DNA of 64,000 nt from Hyperoodon ampullatus. Its lineage: Eukaryota; Chordata; Mammalia; Artiodactyla; Ziphiidae. The first letter of the stretch is position 1. Each line of letters opens with the position of its first letter. The position numbers and the translations under genes are program-made. The notes under the pieces were generated by a model, which saw only the letters and a list, made by a program, of their open reading frames with translations, made no database searches and was not told where the DNA came from. This document shows positions 44,215 to 56,017 of this stretch, piece by piece. The DNA lies in NCBI GenBank assembly GCA_949752795.1, contig OX457061.1, positions 125,012,152 to 125,076,151 on the forward strand, given 5' to 3'.

Positions 44215-45635
44215 GGAGATTAAAATCCCTGGATTAGATGGGATAATGATGAAAATTCTGCTCACCCAGCCTTGGGAAAAAAAATGAGACACCACGTTTC
44301 AAAACGATGAAACATACAATGCTTTATAGCCTGTGCAGTTAAATGGGCAGGAGTGGGAAAGATGGAGAGGTGACAGGGGTCCCAGGACAAGTCTGAGGTC
44401 TGTGGGCAGGAGCAGAGATCTCCTAACAGCAGACAGTGGGGACCGAGTTGTCCGTGCTGGAACCAACTCATAACTCACACAGCCTGCCCTGTGCTCTTCT
44501 TTATCTGCTGTGGAAGCATTTCAAGAAAACAGCGTCCACCCTTTTTTTTCCTCCAAGATCCATGGCCTATGACTCCATGTAGCCTCTCTTGGCGGCCAGC
44601 ACACACCTTAAACCCTCACCTCTGCTGTGCTCTGTGAGGCTTCCTATCAGCCATTTGGTCTTTAATTTTACAAGTTTGAACACAACATTTTCAAAAGGTG
44701 AAATGGAGCAAAACGTGACTCACTAGAAAGAGGATTATATGGATCCTTCAAAGTGAACATAGGTAGAAATTAGAATATTAAGTCTTTGAGTACTTCACGA
44801 TATTCTGAGCAAATAAAACTTTAAGAGGCACAAGCCTCTGCCTATCACACATATATTGAATAAAGAACTGAAAAATCATTCTTATGTTTAAACATCAGAC
44901 CTCTGAAAGGTTTTAATGGACTCTATAATCAATTCCAGGATGGTACTTATCTGTGAAAAAGAGAATGAGTCTCCTTTTGAAGCAAAATACATAAACAGAA
45001 CAAAAAGATTCCTTTATGCTGCTGTTTCACTGATGGCTTTTACACAGCCCACAGACTCTTTACAATGAACTATCAATAAAGCTCAGCTTCTAAATGTCCC
45101 CCAGTGTGGGGATGGCCTCTGAGCTATGCGCCCTGAAAAAACTGATAAGATCTTGAGATTCAAGCCAGGCTGTGTGGCCATCCTAGCTCCTAGGTTGGCA
45201 GTCAGTCACGAATAGGACTTATTTGCAGGTTTCTGAATCTCTTACTGGCTGTAAGCAATGTCTGTGGGTCTAGGACCTGCCATGCCCCACAGGAGGTCTA
45301 TCAGAGAAACATTCAACTATGGATTCTGCTTTATTGTGTTCCTGCACTAAGGGATTCTGCCTGCATCTTTGCTTCTTTAGACCTGGGTAACATTCTTGTT
45401 TGAATCTCTTTTGTTTCTAAACACATTGCCACCCCCTGCTTAGCTGTATTCTGGGTGTATTCTATTTGATTGTAAGCCATTTCTCAGCTTGACTGGTGCA
45501 AATTTCCCAAGTTCAACAGGCAGAAAGGCCAAGGCAGCAAAATTTCAGTGGGCGCTCTCATCTTAAGAAAAGGTGACTTGTACCCCTGCCAGATTTTAGC
45601 CACCACTTTGGACCTACTCCTGGAAAGATATAATT
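44215..45635. other. Unassigned interval
   Basis: No gene recognised. The text just right of the hairpin is faintly L1-like ('aaaatccctggattagatgg'), but too short to call. Frames up to 69 codons only. Confidence 0.4.
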
Positions 45636-45639
45636 TCTA

Positions 45640-45845
45640 TTTTCTCTATGGATGGAAAATGCCAAGAGTACTAATTCTCAATGTCACTCCATGTAGAAAT
45701 CACCATCGGATTTTGATAAACGTGCAGATCCCAGAGTCCACAGCTAAAGACTCAAGGCCACCGACCTGGAATGGATTCCACAAAACTGAAAGCTGAACAA
45801 ACTTGAGCAGGAGGTTTGTAAATCATTTGGAGAAGCACTGGGCAC
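45640..45845. mobile_element. Possible MER5/MER20-type hAT relic
   Basis: 'cagatcccagagtccacagc' in the middle and 'tttggagaagcactgggcac' at the end resemble hAT-derived mammalian elements that end 'tttgagaaccactg'. The match is weak and the edges guessed. Confidence 0.3.
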
Positions 45846-46071
45846 TCCCTGAGGAAAGATGTCTCACTTAACAGATGATTTGTAAATGCTTGCTGGTGAG
45901 TAAGTGTTAAAATCTCTACTATAACAATTTATCATTCCTATTGGAAATTATTAAACCTATAGGAAAGGTTTGTCAAAAGTATTTTTAAAAACAACTAGTT
46001 TTTTAGCTAAACGTTAACTTTTTTGTAATTCTGCAATTCAAATGTATCCTTTATTTAAAAGTAAATGCACA

Positions 46072-46271
46072 GAGCTTCCCTGGTGGCGCAGTGGTTGGGA
46101 GTCCGCCTGCCGATGCAGGGGACACGGGTTTGTGCCCTGGTCCGGGAAGATCCCACATGCCGCGGAGGGGCTGGGCCCGTGAGCCATGGCCGCTGAGCCT
46201 GCGCGTCCGGAGCCTGTGCTCCGCAACGGGAGAGACCACAGCAGTGAGAGGCCTGCGTACCGCAAAAAAAA
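46072..46271 (+). mobile_element. CHR-type SINE, short form
   Basis: Complete short form (A-box-like 'tggcgcagtgg', B-box region 'gggtttgtgcc', body 'gcgcgtccggagcctgtgct') with a short A tail. A perfect 15-bp duplication (aaaagtaaatgcaca) lies at 46057-46071 and 46272-46286. Young and clean. The three antisense frames across it are by-products. Confidence 0.95.
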
Positions 46272-46286
46272 AAAAGTAAATGCACA

Positions 46287-48110
46287 TAATGTCTGTGAGC
46301 CTAAACAATGCCTCTAGGATTTAATGTATTCAGACCACTGTGTACAGAACAATCGTCCACAATAGGTTAAAAATAATAAGCATGAAAAGAAATGCACAGG
46401 ATATTTTTAGATTCCTTCAAAGAACACGAACTGCTTTACAAGGACAAAGAAAATCTAAATTCTAATCTGAGTGTGAATCTTTTTTTTTCTTTTGTGGTCA
46501 TAAATAATTGATCTTTGGAAGAACTGAGGAAAAAAATGGGATAAAACTTCTGGGTGAGAAAACAGATTTTTTTTGTCCTAGAGAAGCAACTTGACCTTTG
46601 GGACATTCTCTGTTCTTGCTCGTATAATACATTCACACATTATCTCTTTCCAAAGCATGGTCCGTTATACCTGCAAAAAGCAGAGTTGCACTGAAGTATT
46701 TTTGTTCTCATAGTAGAAGAATGATTCCTACTCAAGACAACCTCCTCGGAAGCAAATATCTTGTCACTGGTTTAGAAGTAACCGCCCTCTCTCTCCCCAT
46801 GAGAGTCACTAAAAGCATTTATCAAAGCCTATGTAACCCAACTCTGGAGCATCACTTGGATTCACAGATGGTACTGATGTTGTGCTAACCCAAGGGTTGT
46901 ACAGTAGGGGCCAATACTGTAGGTCAGCACAATGAACTGTAATGTTCTACCATGTTGCCCACTTAATGAACTTTCACTTAATTGAGTGACTGGATTTATC
47001 CATGTTCTCCAGTCTTCTCCCCAAACTTACTGATTATTGTGGACAACCTGTGAAAAGGCTAATCTTTATTCTCCTGAGCCCTCCTGCTTCCATGTGTTGA
47101 ATTGCATGGTTGCCAGGAGTCAGTTTCATCTCTTCCCAAACTTGTTCGTGCTTGACTTATTTTACATTGTAATTATATAGATTAATTAAATAGTGTGTAA
47201 ACTGATGAACTAGGCGTGTGAAAAGAGAACTGCTTCTAAGAAAACTAATTTAAATGCTTTGGTTAAAGTCACTAAAAATAAAGCAGCCTCATTTGGGGAC
47301 CAGAAAATGTGAAAGTTGGAAGAATGTCATAGAAATTTAAAAGGATTCTGCCCTCAGCCTGCCTGGCTAGTGTTTGTATTTCTCCCTCTGCTTTAAGGAA
47401 ATGGAAGCTAGAGATGGAGGACACTGTGTGTGGTCTACACAGGAAAATTTAGCAATACAGTCAGTGAGCTCATACCCAGAGAAAAAGCCTTACCCGCACA
47501 TGAAAGGATTGCTGAATTCATATGTTCTAATGTAACATAAAATGTTTGGCATAGACATCATGGTGTATTATTCTAAGAATTTCACAATACAGGTCAACCA
47601 TTTGTTTATGCTTTGCCACTTTACCTGCCTTTCCTAACTAATTGACCAGCTACCAACTTTGATTATGTCAGATGAGAATTCTACTATAATCACATCATCA
47701 AGAACAACAAACTTCTCTCTAGAGCTGAGATTGCAAACTAGCAGCCTGAAGGACAAATGCAGCTTACATGGGTGTGGAATTTGGCCAGTCAAATTCCAGA
47801 GGAAAAATAAAAGTTGGACATTTCACGTAAAAATTCCAATCTCCATCTCCTCTTGAAAAATCAGGTACCACTGGACTTGACTGTGGCAATAACAGCTCCT
47901 GCTGACCAGCTTACCCTTTGGAAAAGGTTACCTACCACACTCCAGTGAGACCCATCTTCACTCTCCAACCTGCCAGCCACACCCTCATCCTACTGCCTTG
48001 TTTCCATGGGCATCTGCAGTTATTAACTGTGCTCTAAGGCCTTGCTTATGAGAAGTAAGTATTTCTAACTTGCTTAAGCTATTACGCAAGAAAAAGCACT
48101 TCCTTCCCAG
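46287..48110. other. Unassigned interval
   Basis: Nothing recognised in 1.8 kb apart from short homopolymer runs. Longest frames 65-66 codons, without domain. Confidence 0.4.
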
Positions 48111-48114
48111 CTCT

Positions 48115-48245
48115 ACAAGCTCATGCAATACATTTTTCTCAAGCACCTATTCAACAGTATGAAGAAATCCAAAAACACATATTCACAAATGTAGAAGACA
48201 GCATCTGTCCTTTCAGGAGCTTAAAATATAATTAAAACAAACCAG
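48115..48245 (-). mobile_element. Possible L2 relic, antisense
   Basis: 'caagcacctattcaacagta' and 'ctgtcctttcaggagcttaa' resemble the reverse-complement L2 3' end. Weak. Confidence 0.35.
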
Positions 48246-48375
48246 CAAAGAAAAAAGGAACACATATGATACATAAACACATGCTGGACAGTTATGTTTC
48301 CAACTGCTGAAAATTTACAGACTGAAGCAATTGAACACTGAATTCTATTCTTCCCTATGATGCCAACTATACTAA

Positions 48376-48765
48376 AGATTACCATACCAAGTGAAGTGAT
48401 CCAGACAAATACCATATGATACCATTTACATGTGGAATCTAAAAAAAGGATACAAATGAATTTATTTACAAAACAGAAATAGACTCACAGACATGGAAAA
48501 CAGACTTATGGTTACCAAAGGAGATAGTGGGGGGAGGAATAAATTAGGAGGATGGAATTAACATATATACACTACTATGTATAAAATAGATAACCAACAA
48601 GGACCTACTATATAGCACAGGGAACTATACTCAATATTTTGTAATAACACATAAGGGAAAAGGATCTGAAAAAGAATATATATATATATAAAACTGAATC
48701 GATTTGCTGTACTGTACATCTGAAACATAACATTGTAAATCAACCATACTCCAATTGAAAAAAGC
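48376..48765 (+). mobile_element. L1 3' UTR end (laurasiatherian type)
   Basis: 'aaataccatatgataccatt', 'gtggaatctaaaaaaaggat', 'agatagtggggggaggaata', 'agcacagggaactatactca', an (AT)n run near 48678-48692 and 'ttgtaaatcaaccatactcc', ending in a short A-run. Same generation as the 546-837 and 52.7 kb tails. Confidence 0.8.
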
Positions 48766-49029
48766 CCCATGAAGAAACCACACAATAAATTACTTTTAAA
48801 ATTCCCACAGCCACACTACATAATAATGTTAAACAAATATATTAACACAAAATAGTGATATTTGCTAATTTTTCAAAATAATTAAAAAGCAGTGTCTGAG
48901 ATTGGAGAGGGGAAGTCAATTTGTATCGGGAGTAGACAGCGTGATGTATTTTATGCATAGCAAAATTTTCACATAGCCAGAATGAGACATGGGTTCTGTT
49001 CAATATTTGGGGAAATGTGTGTGAAAAGG
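48766..49029. other. Unassigned interval
   Basis: AT-rich, nothing recognised. Confidence 0.4.
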
Positions 49030-49200
49030 TAGCAAGGACAGATTATGACAGGCTTTGAAGTTTAGACTAAAGGATTTAGATTGTATCTTGTGTATGACAG
49101 GGAATGACTGAAGGTTTTAGGAGCACAGTGATAACATGAACCAGGTACTTAGAAAAATAGATCTGTGGACTGCATGTAGTATTAGTCTAACTGGGCAAAC
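49030..49200 (-). mobile_element. L2 LINE relic, antisense
   Basis: 'acaggctttgaagtttagac', 'aaggatttagattgtatctt' and 'gcacagtgataacatgaacc' fit the reverse-complement L2 text ('ggactttggattttattcta ... gggagtgacatgatctg'). Confidence 0.45.
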
Positions 49201-50100
49201 AATTTAAGTAGGGAGATTAATTAAAAGGCACTTAAAGGAGTGCCTGAATGACAACAAGGCCTGTGAGAGAAACATTTTTGTTGTTGTTTTAATTATGTGA
49301 GAGGCACCTGAACGTAAAATTGACAGGATACTGTGACATTGGGTATAGGTAATGAAGGAGAAAACATCACAAAAACAATTAACAGACATAAGGTTTCAGA
49401 GGTTTTAAACTAGTGTCATTCTGGACAAAAGGGACTTGAAAAGAGAGTTACTTTGATGGGAAGACAATGATGAATTCAGTTTTGAGGAATGAGGTCCCGT
49501 TAAAAATAAAATGCTAACAGAAGCTTCCAGCAAAGGGTCACTGCCATCAATAACCACATCATCATGACTATTTCAAACATCTGTGGAGTGGTGTTTTTCC
49601 TGTTCTAACTTTTGGGTAAAATGTAACTTACATTAAAGATATTACAGCCTCATCCGATAAAAGCTCCCTTTATGAAAGTGTGAAAGCAGAGCTTCCTATT
49701 TTGCTACTTTCTTTACTGCTTACTGAAGAGAAACCCATATAAGAGCATGTTTTATGAACACCAAGAGGTTTAATGTCTACCTCACTGGCAAGCCAAATGA
49801 TGCTTTGTTGTCGGATGTGTCACATTTCTTGGTCATGATGAACAGTGGAGTTCTCCACATGCATTGACAGGAGACCCAATTTTCTCAAGGCAAAATTTCC
49901 TTGAGATAATAATTTCAATGTGTGTTTTTTTCTTAAAGAGACAGCCTATTTTATCTGGAATGACCATCATGATTTTAGACACTATTACAGCAATATTATA
50001 AGTATAGATGTGAATAATGATCATTTCTTTTCCCATCTTCCTAATTCTCACTTGCCATTATATGATGGTTTAGTCAGGCTTCAGAATTTCAAAAACCTGG
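49201..50100. other. Unassigned interval
   Basis: Single-copy-like, AT-rich, no gene or clear repeat. Confidence 0.4.
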
Positions 50101-50290
50101 AGTAGAAATTGCTCTCTGGCACCTTTTAGCTACGCCATTGTGGCCAAAACACTTCTCAAAACTCAGTTTTGTAAAATGGAAATAATAATAACCTCATGGA
50201 TGACTATGAGTGTGCAATAAGACAATGCATATAAAGGTCTTCATATAATGTCAGAGATGAAAAAGCCATCAATAAATGTTAACCTATGCT
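50101..50290 (+). mobile_element. MIR SINE relic
   Basis: 'ctcagttttgtaaaatggaa', 'ataataataacctcatggat', 'gtgtgcaataagacaatgca' and 'gccatcaataaatgttaacc' follow the MIR 3' half in order. Confidence 0.6.
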
Positions 50291-52685
50291 GTTGCAATTA
50301 CTATTATTTTTGTCATCCTATGTCATAACCAGAATCAAAGTATAAGAGTGAATAGAAATCTAAGAACTTGCTATTTGCAGCTATGCCCACATTAGATACC
50401 AGATTCCTTGCAGTCCAGGGTTATCTTTTTTATTTCAACTTCCAGCAAAATGCTTGGCACACAACCAGGTCTCTCCAAATGAATATTCAAATGACCAGAT
50501 GAATAAGCACCTACAAGCTAAGATCAGGAGAAAGGAAGACTCACCTTATACTACAAGAAACATTTTAAGATATATGTTCATTAGCATAACAAGATATTTT
50601 CATAAGATCTCATTTCCATACAATGTCTGAGAAATAGAAAATGTCTAGATAATTGGATGTTCCATCGTGGACTTCTGAGACATTCCATCTATAACATGCA
50701 TGATTGTGTATATAAACATATATATAATTCATAGAGTATATACCCATATAGTGTGATAGAATAAATTCTGATGGTTACTTAAGATTCTTATTTACTTGAG
50801 ATGTTTATTTACTTAAGATTCTTATTCTAAGTGAACTGAGAAGCCATTTCCTATTTTAGCAGGGGAGTGACATGAAGAGTTAGCTCTGCAAGGATCCCTT
50901 TAGCTACCCCACAGGGGATGCGTTGTGGGCAGCCCAAGTAGAAGCAGTGAGACTAGTTAGAAGATGGGTTTCGGTGGTCCAAGAAAGAAAATAAGGTGAA
51001 AGGAGTTGGTGGTTAGGACTAGGGTATTCAGTTAAGATAAACAGATGGGATATACTTTGAAAGTTGAAGGACTGAAAAGGACCAGTGGTGGAGACGGGAG
51101 ATGGAGCGGGAGGGTGGGGATGGGGGGCGGGAGGCGGGTGAAGGCAAGGGTAACCGAGGGAGGTGTCAGGATTTGAGCCAAGCAGCAGTGAGGGTGGGGG
51201 TGCCATTTACTGCAGAGCACAGGGGTGTGGGGGAATCTAGACTCCCCTTTACTCTGGTTGATCACTCAGGGCCCCCTCAGCCCTAACATGCTAATTTTTC
51301 CCTCACAGAGAAAAGCTGTCTTCTGGATACTGTAGATTCCTTTCACTTGGTAAAAGCATTGTCTCTCTTTCTTTCTTTTAAATTTTTTGTTTTATTCCAT
51401 CTTGTCTCCTCCACTCCGAGTTAGAGAACCAATGGTTCAGAAGAATGTAAGAGAGAGACAGAAACTTGACATAAATCCCTCTCGGGGAAAGGTCATGGAG
51501 CCCATGAAGGAAGAGGAACAAACTACCCTGTAAAACTCGTCATTAAACTCAGTTTACTTAGTGCCCTGCACTATTTATGACAAGTCACTAAAACGTCAGT
51601 CGATTCCTCCCTGAAATGAGCCACTCTGTTTTACAGTGAAGCTTTTCCTGAAAGCGTTTTGGTGAACAATGGATATAGGACGCATAAAAACTTTATTTTC
51701 TCAGTACATGGAGCATTGATTAAAAAAACCATGGATTATGCAAATGTCAGGTAAACGAGGATCCTTTTCAAACAATCTCTCTCAGATTGATTTTAAAGCA
51801 TTTCTCCATAAAAGCAGTAGGCAGGAAGCACTGCGTTCCTTTCTCGGGCAGCAACTCTGGGGTGCCCGTTACTGGATGATGGAGGTGTTGAGCTAATGAA
51901 CCTCAGAATCACCTCTTGGACCAGACTAGCTGACGGAAACACATGCTTCATCTGTACTCTTCCAAGTAATACCTTCACAGCAAACCTTTCCTTAATACTG
52001 TCAAGGAAAAATAATAGACACGCCTCACAATAAACTGTTGATGGCATATCTGGTAGGCAAATGACCTCAGCTGATCTCACTTTAAAAAAAATACATTAAG
52101 TAAAAAAAAAAAAAGCAAAACAAAATAAAATGAAAGGAAAAACCCTCTGTGCTGCATCTCTAGAATATTAAAACACTGAGGAATTGTTGAAGTGTCCCTT
52201 CAGGAGACCCGTTTGGCCACTGGAGCAGAATTATAGGCACCGAGTGCTTAGATAAGTTATGATATATGAAATGCTTGACAGGTACAGTCTCCAGTCCAGA
52301 AAACTGCTCCTGGATGAGACAGGTATTGGCACACAGTGGATAATAAAAGGCCCAAATCACTGTCCACATGTCAGTTGAAAGGACCTAGCAAAAGAAGTCC
52401 AGTCTCATTTCAGCGCACACTTTTAGGACTTGATCAGTTACCCTGATACAACCATACATTGAATCTTATTATTACATTAGCTCCCTGGTGAAGACATACC
52501 AATTTTTTATCTGACCTGAAAGAGGAGGGTTTCATGTCACCTGGGACCTCATTAGAGGACATACATTTTGCGATTAAAACTGCTGAATTCATTATAGGCA
52601 CAAATCCTAACTCAGAGGGAAAAGCTAAAAGCTTGGGAATCATATCACATTATGGCACTGAGCTATTCATACTCAAACCTAGAAA
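50291..52685. other. Mostly unassigned; G-rich patch and weak L2
   Basis: A weak antisense L2 may lie at 50850-51070 ('agcaggggagtgacatgaag'). 51090-51165 is strongly G-rich with several GGG/GGGG runs and could fold as a G-quadruplex; the antisense Pro/His-rich frames there result from this composition. An A-run sits near 52100. No gene recognised. Confidence 0.45.
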
Positions 52686-52689
52686 TCAC

Positions 52690-52901
52690 CCAAATTATTA
52701 ACATACACACAGTACTATATATAAAATAGATAACCAACAAGGACCTACTGTACAGCAGAGGGAAATCTACTCAATATTCTGCAATAACCTATATGGGAAA
52801 ATAATCTGAAAAAGAATGAATATATGTAGAACTGAATCACTTTGCTATGCACCTGAAACTAACACAACATTGTAAATCAACTATACTCCACTAGAATTTT
52901 T
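52690..52901 (+). mobile_element. L1 3' UTR end (older generation)
   Basis: 'acagtactatatataaaata', 'aacaaggacctactgtacag', 'actgaatcactttgctatgc' and 'acattgtaaatcaactatac', with an AT-rich tail. It lies immediately upstream of L1 copy 2, which inserted into its A-rich tail region. Confidence 0.8.
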
Positions 52902-53149
52902 AAAAAAGAAAATAGGGGGAGACCTTCAAGATGGTGGAGGAGTAAGATGTGGAGATCAGCTTCCTCCCCACAAATACATCAGAAATACATCTACACGTGG
53001 AACTGCTCCTACAGAACACCTACTGAACGCTGACAGAAGACCTCAGACCTCCCAAAAGGCAAGAAAGTCCCCACATACCTGGGTAGTGCAAAAAAAAAAA
53101 AAAAAAAACAGAGACAAAAGAATAGGATGGGACCCGCCCCTCTGGGAAG

Positions 53150-53960
53150 GAGCCGTGAAGGGGGAAAGGTTCCACACACGAGGAAGCCCCTTCACGGGCA
53201 GAGATGGGAGGATGGCAGGGGGAAGCTTCAGAGCCAGAGAGGAGAGCACAGCAACAGGGGGTGCAGAGGGCAAAGCGGAGAGATTCCCGCACAGAGGATC
53301 GGTGCCGACCGGCACTCACCAGCCCGAGAGGCTTGTCTGCTCGGCCGCCGGGGCGGGCGGGGCTGGGAGCTGAGGCTCGGGCTTTGGAGGTCAGATCCCA
53401 GGGAGAGGACTGGGGTTGGCGGCGTGAACACAGCCTGAAGGGGGCTAGTGCACCACAGCTAGCCAGGAAGGAGTCCGGGAAAACTCTGGAGCCGCCGAAG
53501 AGGCAAGAGACTTTTTCTTCCCTCTTTGTTTCCTGGTGCGTGAGGAGAGGGGATTCAGAGCGCCGCTTAAAGGAGCTCCAGAGACGGGCGCGAGGCGCGG
53601 GTGAAAGCGCGGACCCCAGAGACGGGCGTGGGACGCTGGGGCTGCTGCTGCCGCCACCGAGAGGCTTGTGTGCGAGCGCAGGTCACTGTCCACACCGCCC
53701 TTCCGGGAGCCTGTGCAGCCTGCCACTGCCAGGGTCCTGTGATCCAGGGACAACTTCCCCGGGAGAACACACAGCGTGCCTCAGGCTGGTGCAACATCAC
53801 GCCGGCCTCTGCTGTCACAGGCTGGCCCTGTATTCCATGCCCCTCCCTCCCCCTGGCCTGAGTGAGCCAGAGCCCCCGAATCAGCGGCTCCTTTAACCCC
53901 GTCCTGTCTGAGCGAAGAACAGACGCCCTCAGGCGACCTACACGCAGAGGCGGGGTCAAA
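53150..53960. promoter_or_regulatory. CpG-rich L1 5' UTR (putative internal promoter), copy 2
   Basis: GC- and CpG-rich like its counterpart in copy 1 ('cggccgccggggcgggcgg', 'gacgggcgcgaggcgcggg'). Stop codons are scarce on both strands, which explains a 230-codon plus frame (53204-53896) and several antisense frames. Confidence 0.6.
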
Positions 53961-55076
53961 TCCAAAGCTGAACCCCAGGACCTGTGCAAACAAAGAAGAG
54001 AAAGGGAAATCTCTCCCAGCAGCCTCAGGAGCAGTGCATTAAATCTCCACAATCAAATTGATGTACCCTGCATCTCTGAAATACCTGAATAGACAACATA
54101 TCATCCCAAAATTGAGGCAACAGACTTTGGGAATAACTGTAGACTTGGGGTTTGCTTTCTGCATCTAATTTGTTTCTGGTTTTATGTTTATCTTAGCTTA
54201 GTATTTAGACCTTATTATCACTGATAGATTTATTTACTGATTTGGATGTGCCCTTCCTTTTTTTTTTTTAAATGTATATTTTTTCCTTTTTCTCTTTTTG
54301 TGAGGGGGTGTGTGTATGCTCCTTTGTGTGATTTTGTCTGTATAACTTTGCTTTTACCATTTGTCCTAGGGTTCTGTCTGTCTGTTCTTATTTTTGTTTT
54401 TTTTCAGTATAGTTTTTAGCTCTTGTTATCATTGGTGGACTTGTTCATTGGTTTGGTTGCTTTCTTCTTTCTTTCTTTTTCTTTTTAGTACTTTTTAATT
54501 TTTAGTAATTTTTAAATTTTTCATTATTATATTTATTTTGTTGTTTTCTTTCTTTTTTTCCCTCCATTTTCTTCTGAGCCATGTGGCTAACAGGGTCTTT
54601 GTGCTCCAGTCAGATGTCAGGCCTGAGCATCTTACGTGGAAGAGCCAAGTTCAGAACACTGGTCCACCGGAGACTTCCCAGCCCCACATAATATCAAATA
54701 GTGAAAACTCTCTGAGAGCTCTCCATCTCAATGCTACGACCCAGCTCCACTCAACAACCACCAAGCTACAGTGCTGGACACCCTAGGCCAAACAACTAGG
54801 AAAACAGGAACACAACCCCACCCATTAGCAGAGAGGCTGCCTAAAATCATAATAAGGTCATAGACACCCCAAAACACACCACTGGACACAGTCCTGCCCA
54901 CCAGAAAAACAGATCCCGCCTGATTCACCAGAACACAGGCACCAGTCCTCTCCACCAGGAAGCCTACACAACCCACTGAACCAACCTTAGCCACTGGGGC
55001 CAGACATCAAAAACAATGGGAACTACGAACCTGCAGCCTGCAAAAAGGAGACACCAAACACAGTAACTTAAGCAAA

Positions 55077-55961
55077 ATGAGAAGACAGAGAAATACACAG
55101 CAGATGAAGGAGCAAGGTAAAAACCCACCAGACCAAACAAATGAAGAGGAAATAGGCAGTCTACCTGAAAAAGAATTCAAAGTACTAATAGTAAAGATGA
55201 TCCAAAATCGTGGAAATAGAATGGAGAAAATACAAGAAACGTTTAACAAGGACCTAGAAGAACTAAAGAGCAAAGAAACAGTGATGAACAACACAATAAA
55301 TGAAATGAAAAACTCTCTACAAGGACTGAATAGCAGAATAACTGAGGCAGAAGAACAGATAAGTGACCTGGAAGATAAAATAGTGGAAATAACCACCACA
55401 GAGCAGAAAAAAGAATGAAAATAATTGAGGACAGTCTCAGAGACCTCTGGGACAACATTAAACACACCAACATTCAAATTATAGGGGTCCCAGAAGAAGA
55501 AGAGAAAATGAAAGGGACTGCGAAAATATTTGAAGAGATTATAGTTGAAAACTTCCCTAATATGTGAAAGGAAATAATCAATCAAGTCCAGGAAGCACAG
55601 AGAGTCCCAGACAGGATAAATCCAAAGAGAAACACACCAAGACATATTAATCAAACTATCAAAAATTAAACACAAAGAAAAAATATTAAAAGCTGAAAGA
55701 GAAAAACAACAAATAACATACAAAGGAATCCCTAGAAGGTTAACAGCTGATCTTTCAGCAGAAACTCTGCAAGCCAGAAGGGAGCAGCAGGACGTATTTA
55801 AAGTGATGAAAGGGAAAAACCTACAACCAAGATTATTCCACCCAGCAACAATCTCATTCAGATTTGAAGGACAAATTAAAACCTTTACAGACAAGCAAAA
55901 GCTAAGAGAATTAAGCACCACCAAACCAGCTTTACAACAAATGCGAAAGGAACTTCTCTAG
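55077..55961 (+). pseudogene. L1 ORF1, broken, copy 2
   Basis: The ATG at 55077 starts MRRQRNTQQMKEQ and reads 113 codons through the N-terminus and coiled coil before TGA at 55416-55418. This follows a deletion of about 7 bases relative to copy 1 (TTTEQKKE then stop). A further G-to-T change makes a TGA near 55564 ('aatatgtgaaagg', where copy 1 has GGA). The original end would be the TAG at 55959-55961. It keeps the Glu codon that is a stop in copy 1. Confidence 0.9.
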
Positions 55962-56017
55962 GCAGGAAACACAGACAAGGAAAAGACCTACAATAACAAA
56001 CCCAAACTATTAAGAAA

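Noticed and set aside
55007..55924. 305-codon antisense open frame
   Set aside because: It is the antisense shadow of L1 ORF1. The A-rich sense strand gives few stops on the other strand, and the same shadow appears in pieces in copy 1 (26222-26707, 26694-27029).
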